64,000 bases of DNA from Ancistrus triradiatus (lineage: Eukaryota > Chordata > Actinopteri > Siluriformes > Loricariidae), in NCBI GenBank assembly GCA_025084515.1, contig JAJAGP010000358.1:124001-188000 (forward strand). The letters are read 5' to 3'. This document shows, piece by piece, positions 13,706-22,675 of this stretch. How positions within the stretch are numbered: the stretch's first letter is position 1; each line of letters begins with the position of its first letter. The notes below the pieces were generated by a model, which saw nothing but the letters and a program-made list of their open reading frames with translations, had not been told where the DNA came from and did not search any database. The position numbers and the translations under genes are program-made.

Positions 13706-16700
13706 ATATTGAATGATACTGAATGTAAAGTGAATTACAAACTAGTTTCATTTTTTTCTTTGTCTTTTATTCTTGTATGATGAAAAAAATCTTAATCTGG
13801 TCTCGGTCTTATCTGGGTCTTGCCACGTTCTCTTCTACTAAAAGCCTTGGTCTTGACTCTGACTCGACTCTAACGGTCTCTAACGGCAACCATATCGGCA
13901 TGGAACAGGAAGGGAACTAGGTGCTCGATTGTACTAATGTTCATGGAAACATCTAACCAATCTGATTTATTGGCTTCCAGGAGCAAACAGCAAAAGACGC
14001 AAACCTGCTTAAGACGCACATTACTGGTGACAATCTGATTGACTTCATCCTGTGGGTAAAGAAAAAATGACAAAAAGTGAGTGTGTGGTTGTGTGCCTGT
14101 GTGTGTAAGTAATGTAATGAAGACAGGCTGACACAAACGACAGGAAGAGATACAGATCAAAATAAAAGCCTTGCAACCTTGTGGAAGTAGAACATGAATG
14201 TGCTCACCTTTGAAAATGTTTCTAGACTACTTGTCATACTGGGTCACACACAGAATTTAGAGGGGCACGTTTGTACCTCTCTGATTGATAAGCACATGTA
14301 GGGGCACAACAGTACATAAAAAACATAAGCCTGTTAAACACTAAATAGATGACAACCTAAAAAGAACAGGGATCTATCAAAGTCTGCTCTTCACAACACA
14401 CGTTTGTGGAAGTGTATCATGGTATGAACAAAGGAGATTTCTGAGTACCTCAGAAATAGTTGTTGACGCTCATCAGGCTGGAAAAGTTTACAAAACCATC
14501 TCTAAAGAGTTTGGACTCTACTAATTCACAGTCAGACAGATTTTGTACTTCTTCTACATCTTCTTCTTCTTCTTCTTCTTCTTCTTTTTCTTCTTCTTCT
14601 TTCCTCTACTCTCACCCCAACTCCCTGCATATCTTCATTTACCACAACCAAATAACTCCTCTATGGTCTTCCTCTCCGTCTCTTGCCTGGCAGCTCCATC
14701 GCCAACATCCTCCTACCAATATATCCACTATCCCTCCTCTGCACATGTCCAAACCATCTCAGTCTTCCCTCTCGAATTTTGTCTCCCAATTTTCCAACCT
14801 GTGCCGTCCCTCTGATGATCTCATTCCTAATCCTGTCCACCCTAGACACTCCTAAAGAGAACCATTGTGTACTAATGGAAGAAATTCAAGACCATTGTTA
14901 CCCTCCCCAGGAGTGGTCGACCAACAAAGATCACTCAAAGAGCAAGGTCTGTAATAGTTCGTGAGGTCACAAAGAACCCCAAGGGTAACTTCTAAGCAAC
15001 TGAAGGCCTCCTTAACTGGATTCTCTTTATCTACTTTTAGGACTTGTGTGAAAATCTGAAGATGTTTTATATTTAGATGTCATATTTATGCAAAAATATA
15101 GAAAATTCTAAAGGGTTCACAAACTTTCAAACACCACTGTACATGAACAATTGTATGTGGATATTTCTTTTTATTAAAGGATTCAGCTACTTAAGTCACA
15201 TGTGGTTCATCAAATTCCAAACCCAACAGTGCTGATCCCATCAACTGTAAGTGCTACTGCAAAGTGGATACATATATGAGAAACAAAATTTCAGTGACCA
15301 AGTGGCAGACAACGCAATCTCATAGAGCAGGACCAACTGCTAAAATCATCACCTCATCAACATCATCTGTCCTCTTTCACAGTAATCACTACCAAATTCC
15401 TGACTGCTTCTGAAAGTAATATGAACTATTCATGTAGTCTAGAATCTTAAACATTAGGTGTCCATGGACAAGTAGTCACATAACTCCAGTCCTTTGCATC
15501 TCATGACACATACAAGGAAGAGGCATTTTTGCTCTCAAGATTTCAAGACACTTCTCCTGGTCAGGTTCGCAGAGGCTCCAGAGAATATGACACAGTCTTA
15601 GTCTTAGGTTTCATCTGACCACATGATATTCTCCCAATCCTCTTCTGGATCATCCATATGCTCTCTGGCAAACTTCAGACATGCCTGGACATGTAGTGGC
15701 TTAAGCACCAGGACACGCCTGCCACTGCAGGATCCGAGTCTCTCTGGGCGTAGTGTGTTACTGATGGTAGCCTTTGTTACTTTGGTCCCAGCTCTCTGCA
15801 GGTCATTCATCAGGTCCCTCTGTGTTGTTTTTGGGATTTTCTCATGATCATGTTGACCCCACAGGATGAGATCTTGCGTGGAGCCTCAGATCGAGGGAGA
15901 TTATCAGTGGTCTTGTATGTCTTCCATTTTCTTACAATTGCTCCCACAGCTGATTTATTCACACCAACCTGCTATTGTAGATTCACTCTTCCCAGCCTGG
16001 TGCAGGTCTACAATTTTCTTCCCGGTGTCCTTCAACGGCTCTTTGGTCTTGACCATGGTTGAGTTTGGAGTCTGACTGTTTGAGGCTGTGGACAGGTGTC
16101 TTGTATACAGATAACGAGGTCAAACAGGTAGCAGTAATACAGGTAATGAGTGGAGGACAGAAGAGCTTCTTAAAGAAGAAGTTGCAGGTCTGTGAGAGCC
16201 AGAAATCTTGCTTGTTTGTTGGTGACCAAATACTTATTTTCCACCATGATTTACAATTAAATTCTTTAAAAATCCTACAATGTGATTTCCTGGATTTTGT
16301 TCTCATTTTGTCTCTCATAGTTGAAGTGTACCTATGATGAAAATTACAGACCTCTCTCATCTTTCTAAGTAGGAGAACTTGCACAATCAGTGGCTGACTA
16401 AATACCTTATTACCCCACAGTATCGATGGAGATTTCAAAATGGCATTGATCAGCCGACCGTTTAATAGGTCTATCATTAATCTTTACTGTGCACGAGCCC
16501 ACTTCTTCAAGCAGGCCTGAGCATGGTTCAGCAAACCGCACCTAGGCACAGTATGGAGTGGTCACTCCAGTCAAACAAACCACGCTTTGGGGGTCAGACA
16601 TGCTGGGGCACGTTACAGATCACCTAGTGTGAGTAGGATGACAGTCAATCGCAGGTGAGTGAGGTCGTTGCAGGGTCAGGGTACTTTCCTTCCTCAGTCA

Positions 16701-19700
16701 CAGCCAATTGTGTCTGCATGTGATGCCTGTCTCAGCCGCATGGCACCTCCAGGACTCAAACCGATGTCTCAGTGGTGGTGGGCTGGCAATTTAGTCTGCT
16801 CTGCCATCTGAGCGCTAGCCTAACTTGCATTTCCCAACATTCCTATTTTTAATCCAGGGCTTAGGAACTGGCACCTGTTGGGCCATGGCATTTTTGGTAT
16901 GAACATGACCTGAGATATGGACCCAGGCACATTTATACTGCAATTTCCTGAAGCTGGTTCATACCTCTGATCTATATTAATGTCTATAGTTTTAGAATGA
17001 GAAGCCCATATGGGTGCCCATGTACGTGACTGTAGCTAAGCTGTTGTGATACACAATTTGTAAGCCTCCTTCTATTCTAATGAAATGACATGAAATGACG
17101 AATGAAAAGAAAGCATCACACAACAACTCCTGACAAGATATTGTTTGGATGGTGAACACAGTAGTGACATTATCATGGTTGCGGCACGGTAGTGTGTGAT
17201 AAGTAGTAATGGCAACATTATTCCCTTACAGCTTGTAGGTATACAATTGTGAATACTCTAGGTAATTTTATTCCATGTACAATTTGTGTTGGTCTTATTC
17301 CAGTGTGACTTTTTAACCATAGGAGTCATTTGGTTGGCAAGAAGTGACACTGAGGTGTTGAAAACCCTGGTAACACTGTGGTTCCACGCTAAGCAGCAAC
17401 ACTCACACTACAATGTCACTACTATGTCAGTGTCACTGCAATGCTGAGAATGGGAGACTGCCCAAATTCAATTTGTATACAATTGTATACCCTTATATAA
17501 TGAACCTAATATATAGTATTTCTTATAAAATGGCCAATGACTACAAGACAGAGGTAAAGGGAAATTGTTCTCATTTTGTCATTGTCAGGGACAATGATGA
17601 GGATATGGAGCGGATCCCAGGATTTGGCAAAAATGCTTCATGGATGAGATATCCACGCCAGGTCCTTGCATCCATATCACCCTAATCGAGGTCCTCCAGA
17701 ACTACAGTGTCCAGCAGCAGGCTCTTACAGCTGTCATTGGGCCAACCAAGAGCAAGTTAGGGGTATCTAACAGACTGACAAAATATTAGTTTTAACCCAA
17801 CTAATAGATTGAAAGTATACGTGCGTAGGTTATTAAAAAATGTGTAAATACCACAGCAGAGTCCCCCCACTCCCCATATAATCACTGTAAATATATTGAT
17901 ATCATGTTCAATGCATATACAGTAATATGCATTGAAAGAGCTTATATATATAGTATTAATTATAAACGCAAAAAAAATTGTTTTGAAATTTCGAAGGATT
18001 GCATCCCCCCTTCATATGCCAAACAGTGGTTTGGTCCACTGCCTACCATCACATGATCCCACATATACAGTGGGGTAAAAGAGTATTTAGTCAGCCACTG
18101 ATTGTGCAAGTTCTCCTACTAAGAAAGATGAGAGAGGTCTGTAATTTTCATCATAGCTACACTTCAACTGTGTGAAACAAAATGAGAAAAAAATCCAGTA
18201 AATTACATTGTAGTATTTTTAAAGAATTTAATTGTAAATCATGGTGTAAAATAAAGTATTTGGTCACCCACAAACAAGCAAATTTCTGGCTCTCACAATC
18301 CTGTAACTTCTTCTTTAAGAAGCTCTTCTGTCTTCCCATTCGTTACCTGTATTAATGGCACCTGTTGGACCTCGTTATCTGTATAAAAGACACCTGTCCA
18401 CAGCCTCAAACAGTCAGACTCCTAACGAAACCATGGCCAAGAACACAGAGCTGTTGAAGGACACCAGGAACAAAATTGTAGACCTGCACCAGGCTGGGAA
18501 GAGTGAATCTATAATAGGCAAGCAGGTTTGGGATGAATAAATCAACTGTGGGAGCAATTGTAAGAAAATGGAAGACATACAAGACCATTGATAATCTTCC
18601 CTTGATCTTCGACCCCCATCCAAGATCTCATCCCGTGGGGTGAGCAAAAATCCCAGAACTACATGGAGGGACCTGAAGAATGACCTGCAGGAGAGCTGGG
18701 ACCAAAGTAACAAGGCTACCATCAGTAACACACTACACTGAGAGGGACTTAGATCCTGCAGTGCCAGGCGTTGTCCCCCTGCTTAAGCCAGTAACTGTCC
18801 AGGCCCGTCTGAAGTTTTGCCAGAGAGCATATGGATGATCCAGAAGAGGATTGGGAGAAGAATATCATGTGGTCAGAAGAAAACCAAAATAGAGCCTTTT
18901 GGTAAAAACCAACTCATCGTGTTTGGAGGAAGTTGTGCCATACCTACTGTGAAGCATGGGGGTGGGAAACATCATGCTTTGGGGCTGTTTTTCTGAAAAG
19001 GGGGGCGGAACGACTGATCTGTGTTAAGGGAAGAATGAACGGGGCCCCATATATCGTGAGATTTTAAGCCAAAACCTTCTTCCATCAGTGAGAGCACTGA
19101 AGAAGGACTTGGCTGGGTCTTTCCAGCATGACAATGATCCCAAACACACCACTCAGGCAACGGAGGAGTAAAAAGTCTCCAGTCCTCCAGACCTCAAGCC
19201 CATAGAAAATTTGTGGAGGGAGTTGAAAGTCCGTGTTGGCCCCAGCGACAGAACCAAAACATCACTGCTCTAGAGAGGAGATCTGCATGGAGGAATGGGC
19301 CAAAATACCAGCTACAGTGTGTGCCAACCTGGTGAAGACTTACAGGAAACGTTTGACCTTGTCATTGCCAACAAAGGTTATGTTACAAAGTACTGAGTTG
19401 AACTTTTGTTATTGACCAAATACTTATTTTCCACCACCGTAATTTAGAATTAAATTCTTTAAAAATCCTACAATGTTATTTCCTGGATTTTTTTTCTCAT
19501 TTTGTCTCTCATAGTTTGAAGTGTAGCTCTGATGAAAATTACAGACCTCTCTCATCTTTCTAAGTAGGAGAACTTGCACAGTTGCTGCTGCATCAGTGCA
19601 TCAGTGGCTGACTAAATACTTTTTTTGCCCCACTGTATTTTATTTTCGACTGTTACAATTGATAAATTGTAAGGTATTGAAACATATTAAGTTGCCTTAG

Positions 19701-22159
19701 TAGCATAAACTGTATTAGTGGTGTATAAAGAGCACCATCTACAGACCATTCTTGGCAGTCTTGGAAGTTTATAATTTAACGTATTAAAACCTGAAGCCTA
19801 TACACCTACACATTTAACACAACAAATCTTTTGCTTGAGATCCCTGTCAAGAAACTGCTCTTATTAAAATTTTGCTGTTTATTGACCCCCCAACATTGAA
19901 ATGAAATTTACGCCCTTGTGTGAAGCCTTACCACACTTATGAGTTGAATTAGCTGCAGTCCAACAGTCACCACCACAGCATCTTTGAAATGAGCAACAGG
20001 ACGGACCACCTTGTTATAACCCTTAAACAGATCCTTTACCAGTTTCGTCTCATCAGAAGAGCACAGACCTGGATCTGACAAACACACACACTTAAAACAT
20101 TGAATTATAACTTTGTTTTTGTGTGTGTGCTCTGAATACTGCTCTGTCTCTCCTGAAATGCTAAGGGGATTAATCCTGATGAATACAGGCAACTGCTCAT
20201 GACCCACGTCAGCACACACCTGCTGTAGCTAATTTTGGGCATAAGTCAAAAAAGATTGCCAGCAATGCTACATGGCAAAAAAACAAAAACAAAAAAAGAT
20301 CTGTATATTGATAAAAAACTCTTTGTGTTACAGTAGTAACATTAAAATGTGAGACAGCATTTTTTAATTGTATTGTAATTCCAAATTAAACTATAAATTT
20401 ATAATAAATTTATATTTAAAATAAGTCAGAAAGCTAAAAAAAGCAACAACTTTGCAAAAATGCAAAAACGTCCAACAACAAGTATTATTTAAGTGCCTGG
20501 CATCCACCTCCCAAACTAAAGCACCCAATAAACGATGACTTTGTATATTTTTAACAAATTTCTGTCTCAATTATTGCCTTGAGTTTAAATAGGTCATAAC
20601 ATTATTCTCATAAATACACTGTGCAGACAAAAGTTTGTGGACAGCCCTTCTAATTATTGAGCTCTGCTAGTTCAGCAACACTCGCTTGTAACACATTCAT
20701 AATAGCAAGCAGACATTCCTGGACATTCCTGGAACAGTGGCAGTACAATTTTGAATACTCAGTGACTCTCAATATGACACCTTTATAGGTTTCTGCTTCC
20801 AGCAAGCTGCCCTGCCGTCCTTAAAGTCCAGTAAAAATTGGTTTACCCACTTTGATTGAGAACATGGCTGGTTTGCACAGACTCCCTTGACTCCAACTCC
20901 ATCAGACACACTGAAAATGCACAGGAATGCCAGCCTCACAGTCATGTTCCAAAATCTAGTGAAAAGCCCTTCTAGAAAAACAAAGGCTGTTGTAGCAGCA
21001 AAGATGGGGGGCAAACTCCATACGAATACACATGTTTTGGATGTAATTTCTTGGGCATTCACAAACTTTTGTCTATATAGTGTATATTTGGTCTGAATGC
21101 TTTTTTTTAAATGGTGGAGAGCTTCAATCAATTCAATTCAATCAATAATGCTTTCTACTTTAACTACAGACTATTAAATGCATATTAGCCATGGTATTAT
21201 ATAATCATGAATGCTTAAGTGGAACGAAATATAACATATATGGTAGTGGCTGATTTTGGCTATATAAGAACTGTTGTTTTCTATTCTCACCCATTTTTCT
21301 AAATATTTCTTTTCTTAGTAGTTGTACCTATTTGTGCATACTGCAAGCCAGTCAAGGTTTAACTAAACCGTTGAAAAAGTTGATGGATAGGGTACGAAAA
21401 AAATCTAAATCCCACATGGCTATTTGTTGGATTTATAGTACACTACACTGTTGTTATTTCATATCATATGAAGTGCACTTGTACAGGCATTAAGTAACCA
21501 TTTGGAAGTCAGCCATATTTGTTTCCGGTTCTGAACTGCCCATCGTCTTTAATTTCTTCACAGGATAACCAAATGAACTGGGTACAAAACAAATATACAA
21601 AATTTCTTAATGAATTTCACATTTTAGGCTAATCATTCAGAAATACATATTGCATTGTCTAAAACCTATTTTAAACAAATAATGAATGATTAAAAGGGCC
21701 CGACCTGTGGTGACCGGAATTAGAAACAACAGAAGCGTGTCACATATGCCCTTGTCAATCAAAGGCGCATACAAGCACATTCATGCCATAGTTCTGCTAT
21801 CTAGAGGGCTCTGTAAAATCTATCATTTAGTTACATTTGAGTGTCTAAATCATTTATTCCAATCCTGTGATGCAACTCTGAAAGAAACACAGGTCTATAG
21901 GCTAACAGGGTGGTCAGTTGGTGGATCATATAACACAGGCTACTACAATAAGTCACAACATGCAAGTTACAATGCGATTAACATCAATAGCCTATATGAA
22001 ATACAAGAAAACAAAAGATGTTTATTCATTACACTTTACCTTCCAACATAAAAGAGCAAGTCATTCATCGTAGCAATAGGAATCACACATATGATACTTA
22101 CCAAACATGAAAGAAACGAAAAAGACCCCAATAAGTAGTCTGACTGCTGTGCCATTCAT
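30..22159 (-). CDS. chrna1: nicotinic acetylcholine receptor alpha-1 subunit (muscle type), 3' end off the window
   Basis: Ligand-binding subunit of the muscle acetylcholine receptor, a pentameric cation channel of the postsynaptic membrane at the neuromuscular junction. Eight coding exons are read right to left: 22159-22102, 20074-19932, 14049-14005, 12206-12097, 10271-10076, 7428-7191, 2942-2719, 269-30. All have AG/GT borders and the phases join in frame, giving about 418 residues; the family is about 456, so only the M4 exon is missing past the left edge. Visible in order: signal peptide, the 45-base exon DEVNQIVTSNVRLKQ, Cys-loop CEIVVLYFPFDLQNC with an NCS glycosylation site, the vicinal cysteines YYACCPNTPYLDITY that mark an alpha subunit, then M1, M2, M3 and the cytoplasmic loop. 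The vicinal pair plus close match to muscle alpha-1 throughout excludes beta, gamma, delta and epsilon subunits. Introns are full of transposons. Confidence 0.97.
324..830. mobile_element. MITE with 'acagtactgtgcaaaagtct' inverted ends
   Basis: Left end ACAGTACTGTGTAAAAGTC and right end GACTTTTGCACAGTACTGT are inverted copies, about 500 bases apart, with no coding frame between. A partial copy of the interior is at 4318-4660, and matching ends flank the nested block at 50583-51821. Probably a non-autonomous Tc1/mariner derivative, from the end sequence type. Confidence 0.7.
505..546. repeat. (CATC)n/(CAAC)n microsatellite
   Basis: About seven CATC units followed by CAAC units. It lies inside the MITE at 324-830. 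Confidence 0.9.
2490..2695. repeat. unclassified dispersed repeat, copy 1
   Basis: Shares long stretches with 56235-56395 (for example TGTGAAAATA, TATTTACATTACAG, and AGAACATAATGC) and its tail recurs near 44845-44890. No inverted ends or coding frame were seen. Confidence 0.55.
2719..2942 (-). CDS. chrna1: chrna1 coding exon 7 (M2 pore helix, M3)
   Basis: Completes the split Gly codon, then [20 protein letters not shown] (M2, pore-lining), LIPSTSSAVPLIGKYMLF and the M3 helix (MILVIASIIITVIVIN), then THHRSPSTHVM and PWVRK. Acceptor CTGTAG, donor GTATTA. Phase 0 at the 3' end, joining to IFIDTIP of the next exon. Confidence 0.97.
3063..3500 (+). mobile_element. pogo/Tigger-like MITE, truncated copy 1
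   Basis: Begins with ACAGTGGTACCTCGGTTCTC, the terminal sequence shared by five copies in the window, and contains the family's interior (TCTACAGTACTGTATTCTT, then AAATAAGTCTCCATGGGTC). The right end is missing. The TA target and CAGTGGTACC ends resemble pogo/Tigger elements; class is inferred from the ends only. Confidence 0.65.
4318..4660. repeat. fragment of the 324-830 MITE family
   Basis: Shares GCCACCATTAGATTTATTGT and GCAATGGTATAATGACCA with the element at 324-830. The inverted ends are lost. Confidence 0.6.
4836..6214 (-). mobile_element. Tc1-like transposon, family 1 copy A (defective)
   Basis: Antisense copy of a fish Tc1 element. The terminal motif GCCACTGATTGTGCAAGTTC begins the left end, and the right end finishes ...CCCCACTGTA. 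Transposase remnants on the minus strand include PTVKHGGGNIMLWGCFSAKG and VFQCDNDPKHTAWSTKEWL, typical of Tc1 DDE transposases, but the frame is broken several times. The outermost left bases and part of the right inverted repeat are missing. Confidence 0.85.
6359..7154 (-). mobile_element. pogo/Tigger-like MITE, copy 2 (both ends)
   Basis: Right end GAGGTACCACTGTA and a degenerate left end (AACCTTGGTTCTCGTTG) are inverted copies. Orientation is opposite to the copy at 3063. No coding frame. Confidence 0.7.
7191..7428 (-). CDS. chrna1: chrna1 coding exon 6 (loop C, M1)
   Basis: Starts DSDRPDLSNFMESGEWVM after the acceptor GGTGCAG, runs through loop C with adjacent cysteines (YYACCPNTPYLDITY) and the first membrane helix (LPLYFIVNVIIPCMLFSFLT), and ends at LPTDSG with the Gly codon split by a GTAACT donor. 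The open frame continues upstream of the acceptor into intron; the true start is fixed by the splice site. Confidence 0.97.
8206..9157 (-). mobile_element. Tc1-like transposon, family 1 copy B (internally deleted)
   Basis: Both inverted ends are present (TACAGTTGGGCAAAAAAG left, GTCCCACTGTA right), with TA dinucleotides at the borders. About 600 bases of the transposase are missing compared with the copy at 18066: sequence jumps from the region of GRMNGAMYREILSQNLLPSV to the N-terminal helix-turn-helix part. Confidence 0.85.
9662..9882 (+). mobile_element. SINE family 2 (tRNA-derived type), copy
   Basis: Matches the body of the family also seen at 24110, 39327, 44205 and 51560: TTTACTCCCACAGTCCAAAA, then GGATTGGCACCCTGTC and a (GAAT)-type tail GAAGGAATGAATGAAC. 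The tRNA-like head is missing here. Confidence 0.65.
10076..10271 (-). CDS. chrna1: chrna1 coding exon 5 (Cys-loop)
   Basis: Begins ADGDFAIVHETKVLLEHTG and holds WNPPAIFKSYC, the Cys-loop CEIVVLYFPFDLQNC, the glycosylation site NCS, and GTWTYDGNLVVINP. Acceptor TTACAG, donor GTACAT. The Trp in loop B (GTWTYDG) belongs to the acetylcholine-binding aromatic box. Confidence 0.97.
10748..11532 (+). mobile_element. Tc1-like transposon, family 2, short internally deleted copy
   Basis: Ends GTGGTGCTTGAAAGTTTGTG and CTTTCAAGCACCAC are inverted copies. Inside, from 11108, the start of a transposase is readable: MAQTKEISEDLKKRVVDAHQ, then GYKIIFKEFGLHQSTVRQI and YKWRKFKTIVTLPRSGR, the paired helix-turn-helix region. 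The catalytic half is deleted, so the copy is non-autonomous. The ends also carry AATAAATAAATGACCAAGTA inverted repeats. Confidence 0.85.
11108..11290 (+). pseudogene. Tc1 family 2 transposase, N-terminal fragment
   Basis: From ATG at 11108, about 60 residues cover the DNA-binding HTH region (VRQIVYKWRKFKTI) up to the GRPR-like turn. The DDE domain is absent because of the internal deletion, so it cannot act as a transposase. Confidence 0.75.
12097..12206 (-). CDS. chrna1: chrna1 coding exon 4 (110 bases)
   Basis: Encodes QWKDVNLHWNPDDYGG, then IRKIRIPSTDIWKPDLVLYN, part of the extracellular beta-sandwich (loop A region). Acceptor GTTCAG, donor GTAAGT, ends in phase 2 inside an Asn codon. 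The 110-base length is the usual one for this exon in the family. Confidence 0.96.
13015..13520. repeat. degenerate tandem repeat, about four units of 110-145 bases
   Basis: Four units share GGACCGAGTGTGCCAAA-type and CTGACTGAATTACAGTCAG-type segments followed by TGCCCTGCCAGGGACC. Unit starts are near 13015, 13146, 13268 and 13411. Period varies through indels. Confidence 0.7.
13641..13715. repeat. (TATG)/(TA)n/(GT)n microsatellite
   Basis: Compound run of TATG, TA and GT units with one CGTG interruption. Confidence 0.9.
14005..14049 (-). CDS. chrna1: chrna1 coding exon 3 (45 bases)
   Basis: Encodes exactly DEVNQIVTSNVRLKQ, bounded by CCACAG and GTTTGC. A 45-base third exon with this sequence is a hallmark of acetylcholine receptor subunit genes. 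Phase 0 at both ends. Confidence 0.96.
14357..15140 (+). mobile_element. Tc1-like transposon, family 2, truncated and split by a LINE
   Basis: The left part starts at AACAGGGATCTATCAAAGTC and follows the family 2 transposase start; it stops at 14550. The right part resumes near 14864 (TTGTGTACTAATGG) and ends with TTCAAACACCACTGTA. Between them is a reverse-oriented LINE fragment. The left inverted end is missing. Confidence 0.8.
14551..14862 (-). mobile_element. non-LTR retrotransposon 3' end nested in a Tc1 copy
   Basis: On the minus strand it reads KLGDKIREGRLRWFGHVQRR, then DSGYIGRRMLAMELPGKRRR, the well-known C-terminal tail of a LINE reverse transcriptase protein. It finishes with a (GAA)n tail (14560-14610 read on plus as TTC repeats). 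The flanks TTTGTACT and TGTGTACT look like a target duplication. 5'-truncated. Confidence 0.8.
15606..16422 (-). mobile_element. Tc1-like transposon, family 1 copy C (half copy)
   Basis: Covers the N-terminal transposase half and the right inverted repeat, ending TACCCCACAGTA. Minus-strand remnants include MNDLQRAGTKVTKATISNTL and FAREHMDDPEEDWENIMWSD. The left half is missing. Confidence 0.85.
16590..16830 (-). mobile_element. putative tRNA-derived SINE (third type)
   Basis: On the minus strand, near 16820, TAGCGCTCAGATGGCAGAGC resembles a tRNA A box and about 45 bases on GGTTTGAGTCC resembles a B box. The spacing fits a tRNA-like Pol III head. Only one copy is seen in the window, so the family is not confirmed. 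Confidence 0.45.
17335..17460. repeat. fragment of the foldback element family
   Basis: TGACACTGAGGTGTTGAAAA and GTGTCACTGCAATGCTGAGA match the arms of the elements at 30682-31200 and 50823-51765. Confidence 0.65.
18066..19637 (+). mobile_element. Tc1-like transposon, family 1 copy D (full length)
   Basis: The only end-to-end copy of family 1: TA-CAGTGGGGTAAAAGAG on the left and GCCCCACTG-TA on the right, about 1.57 kb, with inverted repeats over 200 bases long. It lies in the opposite orientation to the other four copies. The transposase inside is frameshifted. Confidence 0.92.
18433..19400 (+). pseudogene. Tc1 family 1 transposase, frameshifted
   Basis: Starts MAKNTELLKDTRNKIVDLHQ and continues AGKSESIIGKQ before a frameshift near 18525 leads to a stop. 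Further on, other frames carry Tc1 segments (paired HTH, then a DDE-domain region around 18930-19200 matching PTVKHGGG and FQHDNDPKHT of related copies). Normal length would be about 340 residues. It cannot be translated as one protein. Confidence 0.8.
19932..20074 (-). CDS. chrna1: chrna1 coding exon 2 (N-terminal ligand-binding domain)
   Basis: Encodes the end of the signal peptide and the start of the mature subunit: SSDETKLVKDLFKGYNKVVR, then VTVGLQLIQLISV. The donor is GTAAGG. The acceptor chosen (TTTGTCAG at 20075) gives 48 residues, the same count as the human exon as recalled. A second in-frame AG lies six bases further on, giving a start at 20068. Confidence 0.93.
20075..22101. other. 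chrna1 intron 1: one MITE, otherwise unassigned
   Basis: A MITE lies at 20616-21084. No repeat, coding exon or RNA gene was recognised at 20075-20615 or 21085-22101. Confidence 0.6.
20616..21084. mobile_element. Tc1/mariner-like MITE, 'cactatatagacaaaagt' family copy 1
   Basis: Left CACTGTGCAGACAAAAGTTT and right AAACTTTTGTCTATATAGTG are inverted ends. A second copy is at 47219-47711 with matching interior (TCATGTTCCAAAATCTAGTG). No coding capacity. Confidence 0.75.
22102..22159 (-). CDS. chrna1: chrna1 coding exon 1 (start codon, signal peptide)
   Basis: ATG at 22159-22157 opens MNGTAVRLLIGVFFVSFMF, a hydrophobic signal sequence. The exon ends in phase 1 at a GTAAGT donor (22101). It is too short to be noticed as an open frame; it was found by looking upstream of the extracellular-domain exon for a start codon, a hydrophobic stretch and a donor of matching phase. 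Confidence 0.88.
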
Positions 22160-22340
22160 CTCGCCGCTGTGGTTACTGCCTTAAAGATGATCTACTGACA
22201 AATGTAAACAAGCAAGACCTTTAATAACCAGCATGGATCAGTGTGACCGGTTCCGTGTGGAGTAGCAAATGACTAGTGTGTATGGGGGCAGCTGTCAAAA
22301 TCTCAGGGGGGAAAACCTAAACCCATGTGCACTGGTGAAG
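22160..22340 (-). promoter_or_regulatory. putative chrna1 promoter with E-boxes
   Basis: Upstream of the chrna1 start codon there is an E-box CAGCTG at 22289-22294, about 130 bases from the ATG, and a second E-box core CATGTG at 22324-22329. Muscle acetylcholine receptor genes are known to be driven by myogenic bHLH factors through paired E-boxes near the start site, so this is the expected arrangement. No clear TATA box was seen. The role is inferred; E-box cores also occur by chance. Confidence 0.4.
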
Positions 22341-22489
22341 GAATTACACACATCCTTGGCAGTCGATTCATGAAGAGGAGCTGTAAAACAAAACATACAT
22401 TAGAGTTTACTATGATAAAACAAAAAGTTAAGAACCTCTGAACCAAGTAACAGAAAAGTTAATTAGTTAATTATTTAAAAAATGCTATT

Positions 22490-22675
22490 TTACATTTACA
22501 GCATTTAGCAGACGCCTTTATCCAGAACAACTTACAATTGATACAATCTTACAATCCAAGCAATTGTGGGTTAAGGGGCTTGGACCCAACAGTGGCAGCT
22601 TGGCAGAGGTGGGATTTGCACTCTGGACCTTCTGGTCCTTAGTCCAGTACTTTACCCGCTAGGCTACCACAGTCC
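22490..22675 (-). mobile_element. SINE family 1 (tRNA-derived), copy
   Basis: Reverse copy of the family best seen at 50624-50817. Recognised by ACATTTACAGCATTTAGCAG at its 3' side and CCGCTAGGCTACCACAG at its tRNA-like head. Confidence 0.85.

Larger units (their letters stand above)
12279..13880. mobile_element. transposon-like element with 'ggtctcggtctcg' ends filling intron 3
   Basis: The left end (GTTCTCGACTCTGGTCTCAG) and right end (GGTCTTGACTCTGACTCGAC read inverted) are rich in repeated GACTC/GGTCTCGGTCTC words, an arrangement seen at the ends of fish non-autonomous DNA elements. The element covers nearly all of the 12207-14004 intron. The interior holds a degenerate tandem array (13015-13520) and a TA/GT microsatellite (13641-13715). 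No coding frame. Confidence 0.55.
14050..19931. other. chrna1 intron 2: largest intron, five repeat blocks
   Basis: Holds Tc1 family 2 with a nested LINE fragment (14357-15140), a partial Tc1 family 1 copy (15606-16422), a tRNA-like SINE (16590-16830), a foldback-element fragment (17335-17460) and a full Tc1 family 1 copy (18066-19637). No feature was recognised at 15140-15600, 17460-18060 or 19640-19930. Confidence 0.6.
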
